Of a stretch of 64,000 bases of DNA, positions 9,621-16,067 are shown piece by piece; position 1 is the stretch's first letter, and every line of letters starts with the position of its first letter. The DNA comes from SIG307 sp964609025 (GTDB taxonomy: Bacteria; Bacillota; Clostridia; Lachnospirales; Lachnospiraceae). A program made the position numbers and the translations under genes. The notes beneath the pieces were generated by a model. That model was not told the origin of the DNA, did not search any database, and saw nothing but the letters and a program-made list of their open reading frames with translations. The stretch covers positions 1-64,000 of the forward strand of contig CAZSQM010000002.1 in assembly GCA_964609025.1 (NCBI GenBank), read 5' to 3'.

Positions 9621-10697
9621 CTATCGTTTCAGCTGCCTTTGTACTTTTTCTATGATTTCAACAATATCGGGGTCAAACATTTTTCCGCTTTCTTCCCGGA
9701 TAATCCGCATGCTTTCCTCATGGGAATAAGCCGGCTTATAACAGCGCTCGCCCACCAGAGAATCATATACGTCCACAATTGCCATGATTCTTGCCGCAAG
9801 CGGTATCTCCGTGCCGGACAGGCCCTTCGGATAACCGGTTCCGTCCCACCTTTCATGGTGATAATAGGCAATGTCGACCGCCATCGCCATCATCTTGTTC
9901 TCGCTGTTTAAATCCGCAATCTCCTGCAATGTTTTTGCGCCGATTTCCGCATGCGTTTCAATAATGGCGCGTTCCTCCGGCGTTAATTTCCCCGGCTTTA
10001 ACAAAATCCGGTCACTGATTGCAATCTTCCCGATGTCATGCAGGGTTGACGCCATTTCAATCGTATCGATAAACTCATTGTCAATCTGCTTTTCAAACTT
10101 CGGGGAAAGCTGCAAACTCATGGCAAGCATTCTACAGTTCTTACCGATGTTTTTCAAATGCTGCCCCGCACCGTCGTCCCGTGCCTCGGACAGCTTCGCA
10201 AGCGCATATACAATCGTTTTATGCTGCTCGGTAATCCGGTTCATCTGGTCCTGAATCAGCTTATACAGGCGCTTGTTGTAACTCTCCAGTTCCTGCTGCA
10301 TCCGGTAATTTTTCAGGTGGGTGTTAATCCGCATCGTCACCTCTTCCTGTTCGAAGGGCTTCACAATAAAGTCCACCGCACCGAGATGAAAGCCGCGGAT
10401 TTTATCCTGTGTTGACGCAAGCGCCGTGACAAAAATAACCGGAATCGCCCTTGTCCTCACATCCTTTTTTAACATGGCACAATACTCAAACCCATCCATT
10501 TCCGGCATCGTGATATCCAGCAAAATTAAATGCGGCAGCATCGCGTCGATTGCCTGCATGGCCTGTTTTACGCTCGTAACAGGCCTGGCAAGGAACCCCG
10601 CCTTACGTACCATCTCCGTCAGCGCCACCAGATTTGCCCTGACGTCGTCCACAATTAATATGTTTGCTTCCTGATCCAAAACCTCTCCCATGTTCAT
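9621..10697 (-). CDS. REC-HD-GYP response regulator, probable cyclic-di-GMP phosphodiesterase
   Basis: The N-terminal receiver domain has acidic residues D17-D18, phospho-acceptor D61 in LLDITMPEMDG, and K113. A coiled helical linker leads to an HD-GYP domain with the metal-binding pair HDIGK (H220-D221) and the signature HHERWDGTGYP (280-290). Proteins with these domains hydrolyse cyclic di-GMP in response to phosphorylation. 358 residues, overlapping the histidine kinase upstream by 4 bases, so that kinase is its likely partner. Confidence 0.92.
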   Translation of the reverse strand: MNMGEVLDQEANILIVDDVRANLVALTEMVRKAGFLARPVTSVKQAMQAIDAMLPHLILLDITMPEMDGFEYCAMLKKDVRTRAIPVIFVTALASTQDKIRGFHLGAVDFIVKPFEQEEVTMRINTHLKNYRMQQELESYNKRLYKLIQDQMNRITEQHKTIVYALAKLSEARDDGAGQHLKNIGKNCRMLAMSLQLSPKFEKQIDNEFIDTIEMASTLHDIGKIAISDRILLKPGKLTPEERAIIETHAEIGAKTLQEIADLNSENKMMAMAVDIAYYHHERWDGTGYPKGLSGTEIPLAARIMAIVDVYDSLVGERCYKPAYSHEESMRIIREESGKMFDPDIVEIIEKVQRQLKR

Positions 10698-12091
10698 CCG
10701 ATTTGCCCCTCCACTAAATTCCGCAGCTCATTCAGAAGCACCGTGGTTTTTTCTGCGTCCTCCCGGCGTACCGCCAGTTCCAGACGGAATGCCTTCTTTG
10801 CCAGTTTCTCGTTTTCTTCCGGCATCCGCTGCCGAATCATTCCCGCAAAGGTTTCCGCCTTCTCCCAGGTCCCGAGTTCCACACAAAGCTCCAGCTTTTC
10901 CATTGCGTCCGCGATTTCTTTTTTATTATCTTCCGGCGCTTTGGCGGACGGCAGGGAATTTTCCGTAAACTCCAGACACTTCATCCGTTCCTGCGGCGGG
11001 TTCCCGTCTTCCGCCGTCTTTAACCGTACCGAGAAGGAAAACGTGCTTCCTTTCCCTTTTTCACTGTTTATCTGAATGGAACCGTTCATCAGTTCCACCA
11101 GTTCCTTACAAATCGCAAGCCCCAGACCCGTGCCCCCAAACCTTCTGGTAATCGAGCCGTCCACTTGGGAAAACCTTTGAAACAGTCTGTCTCTTTCCTC
11201 CGGGGAAATACCGATTCCCGTATCGGACACCACAAACAAAAGCTCGGTTTCCTCCGCATCGCACTGTGTCACCGCCGCTTCAAAATCAATATGTCCCACC
11301 GTTGTAAACTTAATCGCATTGGAAAACAGATTGTTCAGCACCTGTCCCAGACGCAACTCGTCCCCGATTACCCGTACCGGAACATCCTGCGCAACATGGG
11401 CAGTCAGCTTCAGACCGCGTTCTCCGATACGAAGGGAATGAAATGCAAGGGTTTCCTTAATGAAACGGTGCAAATCAAACTCCCGCTTTTCCAATACCAG
11501 CTTTCCCGACTCTATCTTGGAAAAATCCAGCAAATCATTTATAATTTTCGTCATATTGTTGCTGCACCGCGTAATAATATTCACGGTTTCCACCTGGGCA
11601 GGCGTAAGCGGCGTATCCAGAAGATTCTCCGCAAGCCCCTTAATGCCGTTAATCGGGGTACGCAGTTCATGCGTCACATTCGCAACAAATTCGCTCTTTA
11701 CCTTTGCCGCCTCTTCTAACTCCTCCATTGCCTTTCTGCGTGCGTTCAAGGCTTCCGAGAGCTTGGTAATATCCCGCGCGCAGCAGGCAAAGCCCTGCTC
11801 CGTTTCTTCCTCCCAGACAATCCTCCGGCACATAACCGGAAAACAGGTTTCATTTCTGCGGTAGAAAACAGTTTCCGCGTCTTCGCCGTCTTTTCCGTCA
11901 AACACAATCCGTCCTTCGTTATTACGCTCAAATAAAAGCGGCAGAAGCTTACAGATATCCGTTCCGGCCAATCCCTCCGGATGCCCGGTTCCCTGAATTG
12001 CCGCCCGGTTCGCTTCCGTGACATACCCGTTCTTATCGCAGATTATCATATATTCCTGACAGGAATCAAACAAATGCCGATACCGATTCAA
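10694..12091 (-). CDS. PAS-domain sensor histidine kinase
   Basis: Soluble sensor kinase with no transmembrane segment, so it reads a cytoplasmic signal. An N-terminal PAS domain precedes the HisKA box VTHELRTPINGIKG (His about 141), then the ATPase part with a DTGIGI box and FGGTGLGLAICKELVELMNG. A helical tail of about 100 residues at the C terminus resembles an Hpt-like bundle but shows no clear phospho-His. The frame is open to a GTG at 12133, but the promoter at 12139-12167 would start transcription there, so the TTG at 12091 (GGGG eight bases upstream) is preferred; 465 residues. Heads the signalling operon. Confidence 0.85.
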   Translation of the reverse strand: MNRYRHLFDSCQEYMIICDKNGYVTEANRAAIQGTGHPEGLAGTDICKLLPLLFERNNEGRIVFDGKDGEDAETVFYRRNETCFPVMCRRIVWEEETEQGFACCARDITKLSEALNARRKAMEELEEAAKVKSEFVANVTHELRTPINGIKGLAENLLDTPLTPAQVETVNIITRCSNNMTKIINDLLDFSKIESGKLVLEKREFDLHRFIKETLAFHSLRIGERGLKLTAHVAQDVPVRVIGDELRLGQVLNNLFSNAIKFTTVGHIDFEAAVTQCDAEETELLFVVSDTGIGISPEERDRLFQRFSQVDGSITRRFGGTGLGLAICKELVELMNGSIQINSEKGKGSTFSFSVRLKTAEDGNPPQERMKCLEFTENSLPSAKAPEDNKKEIADAMEKLELCVELGTWEKAETFAGMIRQRMPEENEKLAKKAFRLELAVRREDAEKTTVLLNELRNLVEGQIG

Positions 12092-12138
12092 GCAAGGCGC
12101 CCCTTTCCTTTTCGGAATAACCCACGCCCACACTTTCT

Positions 12139-12167
12139 ATCTTATTGCAATCCTGCAATTTTGTCAA
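12139..12167 (-). promoter_or_regulatory. Promoter of the signalling operon
   Basis: TTGACA (12162-12167) and TAAGAT (12139-12144) on the minus strand with a 17-bp spacer. Predicted start near 12132, about 40 nt before the TTG start codon of the histidine kinase. No other good promoter was seen within the run of overlapping genes that follows. Confidence 0.75.
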
Positions 12168-12249
12168 TCTTTTTTAGAATTCCGACGAAATTTTCTATAA
12201 ATAGAGGTGCTGTACGCATCCAGGGCAGTGCTTATATTTCCTATAAAGT

Positions 12250-12540
12250 TTCGGGTGTCACAAGGGGGCTTCCGATTACGGAACTTTGCGCAGGAGAAAG
12301 AGTCCTCTCTCTGGTTTCGGATATAAGTCTTTCTAATTGCTCCGGCAAAATTGTTAAATAGTAACGCAACCGTCCTCTACGCGCCCTCCGTGGCGCGTGT
12401 CGGTCTTGCCCGGACGTCCTGTCCGGGCATTGCTGATACCAGGCGGAGCAATAAGAAAGTCTAATCTCCTGCACAACGTTCAAGGACTCTTTCTCCTGTG
12501 CAAAGTTCCTTTCGTATCAGAATGCGTTTTGCCACCCGAA
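12250..12540. repeat. Long nested inverted repeat (foldback element 1)
   Basis: The gene-free stretch 12,168-12,546 is dominated by nested inverted repeats around a centre near 12,395. Arms are 12250-12257 with 12533-12540 (8 bp), 12280-12306 with 12483-12509 (27 bp, one mismatch), and 12325-12343 with 12445-12462 (about 18 bp, two mismatches). The middle holds two GC-rich hairpins: a 7-bp stem within 12,378-12,397 and a 9-bp stem within 12,412-12,434. No open frame of note crosses it. The layout suits either a non-autonomous (MITE-like) element or a structured RNA. No target-site duplication could be identified by eye. Confidence 0.75.
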
Positions 12541-12546
12541 TCCTAT

Positions 12547-12588
12547 AAAAAAACATCTGCCCGGTTGCAACAACCAAAAAGCAGATGC
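12547..12588 (-). terminator. Intrinsic terminator after the SEC-C gene
   Basis: On the minus strand a stem of 7 bp (12581-12587 with 12554-12560), extended by an inner GGTTG/CAACC stem, is followed by a T run (12547-12553). It lies about 57 bases beyond the stop of the SEC-C gene. Its T tract touches the outer arm of foldback element 1. Confidence 0.75.
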
Positions 12589-12644
12589 CTTTTCCTCTTA
12601 TGTTGTTTGGAAGAAGCCGAAACAACCGGCCCTTCTTTCACGAA

Positions 12645-13151
12645 TTACGCATTGACGCCGCAGCACTTTTTGTACTTCTTACCGGAGCCGCAAGGACACG
12701 GATCGTTACGGCCGATTTTCTTCTCCTTACGAACCGTACCGGACTTCTTCTGCTCAAGATAAAGCTCTTTTCTGCGCTTCTCCGTCAGAATGCTGTCCCA
12801 CTGAGGAAGGTTATACAGCCAGTCGGCGCCGGCGCCTACCATGTTATAGTAAAGCTTTTCGTTATCAAAATCCAGACTGACCTGCGTATCCTCCGTCATC
12901 TCCTCAATCGGATTCGGGGTAACAAGGCTTTCGTTGATCCCGTCCAGAAAACCGGTCATTATCTGAATCGTAGTGTCATACTTTGCCGCAAGCTCTGCCA
13001 ACGTACCGCTTTCTACCATATCCGGATTAGAAAGAAGCTGCTCGTAAATTCCTTTTTCAATTACAAAGTAATTATTCCAGAATGCCTTTCCCTCTTTTGA
13101 ATTGATGTCAAGTGAGTATGCGCTTTCGCGCCATTCCTGTAATAAGCTCAT
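12645..13151 (-). CDS. SEC-C motif protein
   Basis: A 168-residue protein of unknown role ending in a SEC-C zinc-binding motif (IGRNDPCPCGSGKKYKKCCG), the same tail found on SecA and on various stand-alone proteins. The N-terminal 140 residues are helical, acidic and not assigned to a known family. Start at 13151 has AAAGGAA nine bases upstream. It stands alone between a hairpin on the suf side and its own terminator. The 293 bases upstream (13,152-13,444) contain no convincing gene; no promoter could be fixed there. Confidence 0.85.
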   Translation of the reverse strand: MSLLQEWRESAYSLDINSKEGKAFWNNYFVIEKGIYEQLLSNPDMVESGTLAELAAKYDTTIQIMTGFLDGINESLVTPNPIEEMTEDTQVSLDFDNEKLYYNMVGAGADWLYNLPQWDSILTEKRRKELYLEQKKSGTVRKEKKIGRNDPCPCGSGKKYKKCCGVNA

Positions 13152-13354
13152 AATCTCGTTCCTTTCGAAAAAATAAATTCTTTTGTATAAACCATGAAAT
13201 ACCGGTCATACTATTCTCAGGTACATCATTCCGATGTAAAAAGCGGAATCCTGTACAATCCGGCAAAAGCCGGAACGCTTCTTTTCTGATTCCCCCTCGG
13301 AAAAGAAAGTTTACAAAAGAAAGCAAAAAACTTATCCTCCCCTTTTATATCGGA

Positions 13355-13387
13355 CAAAGACTGTTATTCGAAGAATAACGGTCTTTG
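13355..13387 (-). terminator. Hairpin downstream of sufB
   Basis: A 15-bp stem with one mismatch (13355-13369 with 13373-13387) and a 3-base loop lies about 57 bases past the sufB stop. It is placed where a terminator of the suf operon would be, but the T tract on that strand is poor, so termination may be partial. Confidence 0.55.
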
Positions 13388-13444
13388 TTTATTTTACCCG
13401 CATGCAGCGGATTTGTCAAGTCTGCGCCGTAATCCCGATTTTAC

Positions 13445-14371
13445 CTATTTTAAAAATCCGTTTACGATCTGCGCCTCGGCTTCTTCCTCCGTCAGTCCCA
13501 ACGTCATCAGTTTAATAATCTGCTCTCCCGCAATTTTCCCGATGGCCGCCTCGTGAATCAGACTTGCTTCCAGATGGTTTGCCGTAATTTCCGGGATTGC
13601 GCTTACGCTCGCGGAATCCATAATAATCGCGTCGCATTCGGTATGACCCGCACAGGCGTTGTTTCCGTTGATTTTTGATAAAAACACCTGATGGGAAGCA
13701 TCCTTTGCCACGGAACGGGAAATCACATTAGCGGAGGAGCCCGCGCCGTTTAAGTCCACCGTAAACTCGGTCTGTGCGGTCTGCTTTCCGTGGGTCATAA
13801 GCTTCTCTCGGATTACAATGGAAGCACCTTCGCCCAGTACCGCCTTCGTTACGCGTCTTGTAGAATCCACGCCCTTAATCTGCACCGTATCCATTTCCAT
13901 GTAAGCACCCTCGTCAAGCGTCGCTTCCGTTGTCGGATTCATAATGCGCTCTCCGGTGCCTTCGCCGCTGCCGTAATGCTTTTCCACATACTTTATCTTC
14001 GCATTCTTTTTTAAAAAGAAGCGATGAATGCCGGAATGTTCCGAATCCGCGTCGCCGCCGTTGTGAATCCCGCAGCCGGCGACAATCGTCACGTCACAGT
14101 CCTCGCCGATGTAGAAATCATTGTAAACACATTCCTTTAACCCGGACTGGCTTAACAGCACCGGAATATGGACGCTCTCGTTTTTTGTTCCCGGCTTAAT
14201 GATAATGTCAATGCCGGACACGTCGGTTTTCGGCACAATATCAATATTGGCGGTCGTGTTTCTGCCGCCCAGTTCTCCGTTAATCCGCAGATTATAAGCG
14301 CCCGCAGGCACCTCATGGAGCCCTGCGACCTGTTCTAATAACGTTTTTTGTATTTCATCCATCGTCCGCAC
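13445..14371 (-). CDS. sufB: SufB/SufD-family Fe-S scaffold protein
   Basis: Scaffold subunit of the SUF iron-sulfur assembly machine, with the right-handed beta-helix pattern and a C-terminal helical segment (ITANHLEASLIHEAAIGKIAGEQIIKLMTLGLTEEEAE split across the end) typical of SufB/SufD. At 308 residues it is shorter than classical SufB. Only one such gene accompanies sufC, so SufB would act without SufD, SufS or SufU in this locus. Start is GTG at 14371 with AAGGAAAGA upstream; an ATG nine bases in is possible. The gap to sufC is 13 bases. Confidence 0.85.
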   Translation of the reverse strand: MRTMDEIQKTLLEQVAGLHEVPAGAYNLRINGELGGRNTTANIDIVPKTDVSGIDIIIKPGTKNESVHIPVLLSQSGLKECVYNDFYIGEDCDVTIVAGCGIHNGGDADSEHSGIHRFFLKKNAKIKYVEKHYGSGEGTGERIMNPTTEATLDEGAYMEMDTVQIKGVDSTRRVTKAVLGEGASIVIREKLMTHGKQTAQTEFTVDLNGAGSSANVISRSVAKDASHQVFLSKINGNNACAGHTECDAIIMDSASVSAIPEITANHLEASLIHEAAIGKIAGEQIIKLMTLGLTEEEAEAQIVNGFLK

Positions 14372-14384
14372 TCTTTCCTTTCCC

Positions 14385-15098
14385 TTATTTCTGCTTCGGG
14401 CATGCCCCCGCCGTATTTAAAAGCTCCGGAAGAATTTCTTCCTTGGTTCCGATACGGCTCAATTCTCCGCCCGCAATTACAACAATCCTGTCCGCAATAT
14501 TTAAAATCCGCTCCTGATGGGAAATAATCAGAATGGAACCCTGTATTTTATCATGCATTTCTTCAAAGACACGAATCAGGTTCTGGAAGCTCCACAAATC
14601 GATTCCCGCTTCCGGCTCGTCAAAAATGGAAAGCTTCGTCCCCCTTGCCATGACCGTCGCAATCTCAATCCGCTTTAATTCACCGCCGGACAGACTTGCA
14701 TTCACCTCACGGTTCACATAATCCCTCGCGCAAAGCCCCACTTCGGAAAGGTAATCACAGACCTCTCCGGTACTGAGCTTCCTTCCTGCCGCCAACGCAA
14801 TCAAATCCTTTACGGTAATTCCCTTAAAGCGCACCGGCTGCTGAAACGCAAAGCTGATTCCACGTCTTGCCCGCTCGGTAACGGAAAGCTCCGTGATATC
14901 CTCGCCGTCCAAAATTATCCGACCCTCCGTCGGCCGGATAATTCCCGCCAGTACCTTTGCCAACGTCGATTTTCCTCCGCCGTTCGGTCCAGTAATCGCC
15001 ACAAAGCGTTCTTCGATTGTCAGACTGATATTTTTTAAAATTTCTTTTTCCGCGCTGTCCTGCTCCACGCGGTAAGAAACATTCCTTAACTCAAGCAT
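14385..15098 (-). CDS. sufC: Fe-S assembly ATPase SufC
   Basis: ABC-type ATPase of the SUF system, 237 residues. Walker A GPNGGGKST is at 37-45, then the Q loop FAFQQP, the signature LSGGELKR, Walker B LSIFDEPEAGID and the H switch IISHQE. The glutamate-rich EPEAGIDLWS form separates SufC from transporter ATPases. The ATG at 15098 is chosen over a longer frame because AAAGGA lies nine bases upstream and the promoter at 15154-15182 fits. First gene of a sufC-sufB operon. Confidence 0.93.
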   Translation of the reverse strand: MLELRNVSYRVEQDSAEKEILKNISLTIEERFVAITGPNGGGKSTLAKVLAGIIRPTEGRIILDGEDITELSVTERARRGISFAFQQPVRFKGITVKDLIALAAGRKLSTGEVCDYLSEVGLCARDYVNREVNASLSGGELKRIEIATVMARGTKLSIFDEPEAGIDLWSFQNLIRVFEEMHDKIQGSILIISHQERILNIADRIVVIAGGELSRIGTKEEILPELLNTAGACPKQK

Positions 15099-15153
15099 CG
15101 CAAAGTATCCTTTCTCTTTCCGTTTGGCATTCCCCCTTCCCCACACTCTTTAT

Positions 15154-15182
15154 AGTATATCCGCAGAACTTCTTTTTGTAAA
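15154..15182 (-). promoter_or_regulatory. Promoter of sufCB
   Basis: TTTACA (15177-15182) and TATACT (15154-15159) on the minus strand with a 17-bp spacer. Start expected near 15147, about 50 nt before the sufC start. No obvious Fe-S regulator (IscR-like) palindrome was recognised. Confidence 0.7.
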
Positions 15183-15258
15183 GAGGTTCCTCGAATTTTG
15201 CGAAAGGCTTCCGCCAGGAGTTCCATTCATTACAATTTTATTAAATCTCCCGATTTTC

Positions 15259-15287
15259 TTGCAGTATCCCGTGCTTTTTGTTATACT
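15259..15287 (+). promoter_or_regulatory. Promoter of the yigZ-like gene
   Basis: TTGCAG (15259-15264), 17-bp spacer, TATACT (15282-15287) on the plus strand. Start near 15294, about 50 nt before the ATG at 15347. It is divergent from the sufCB promoter, with about 75 bp between the two -35 boxes. Confidence 0.7.
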
Positions 15288-15346
15288 GTTCTGTGGGCAA
15301 AACACTGGGTTTGTCTGATTATTCTGCCACAGAAAGGGGATGCGCC

Positions 15347-16003
15347 ATGCCGGACTCTTATCAAATCGTTTACCGCGGCGGCACGGGAGAAATCGTAGAA
15401 AAGAAATCCCGTTTTATTGCTACTGTGATTCCGATTGCAACCGAAGAAGACGCTCTTGCCTTTATTGAACAGAAGAAAAAACAGTATTGGGACGCGTCCC
15501 ATAACTGCTCTGCCTATACCCTCGGTACGCGGCACGAAACCGCGCGTTGCAGCGACGACGGCGAACCGCAAAAAACCGCGGGCAGGCCTATGTTAGACGT
15601 TTTACTGACAGAAGATATTCACAACGTATGTATTGTTGTTACCCGGTATTTCGGCGGAACGCTTCTCGGCACCGGCGGTCTGGTGCGCGCTTATCAGGCG
15701 GCCGCAAAAGCGGGACTTGCGGCAAGTACGATTGTCACCAAGCGGTACGGAATTCCCGTTACGGTTGTTACCGATTATAACAGCATCGGCAAATTGCAGT
15801 ATATTATCGCCCAAATGGAGCTATTTACGCAGGAGGTGTCTTATACGGACACCGTAACCGTTACCGTACTGACTACAAATGAAAACCGTCAGGCCTTCGA
15901 GAAAAAAGTAACCGAGGCAACCTCCGGCAAAGCGGTCATTACCGAGCGGGATGCCGTCTGGTTCTGCGAAGCCGACGGAGAACTTGTTTTCCTCTCCGTA
16001 TAA
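15347..16003 (+). CDS. YigZ/IMPACT family protein
   Basis: A 218-residue protein of the YigZ/IMPACT family, a conserved cytosolic family linked to translation and stress but without a settled biochemical role in bacteria. The N-terminal domain has the expected KKSRFIATV, WDASHNCSAYTLG, SDDGEPQKTAGRPML and TRYFGGTLLGTGGLVRAY blocks (the last two joined in the protein by a short segment), and the C-terminal ferredoxin-like domain follows. The ATG at 15347 has AAGGGG seven bases upstream and matches usual family starts. Confidence 0.9.
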   Translation: MPDSYQIVYRGGTGEIVEKKSRFIATVIPIATEEDALAFIEQKKKQYWDASHNCSAYTLGTRHETARCSDDGEPQKTAGRPMLDVLLTEDIHNVCIVVTRYFGGTLLGTGGLVRAYQAAAKAGLAASTIVTKRYGIPVTVVTDYNSIGKLQYIIAQMELFTQEVSYTDTVTVTVLTTNENRQAFEKKVTEATSGKAVITERDAVWFCEADGELVFLSV

Positions 16004-16067
16004 GTTTTTTGATTACGGATATGCTTTTATAAATGCTTTTCACAGGTTTTCATAGAAAGGACTTACA

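Noticed and set aside
13108..13326. Minus-strand frame of 72 codons upstream of the SEC-C gene
   Set aside because: No ribosome site, odd composition, and overlap with the start of the SEC-C gene.
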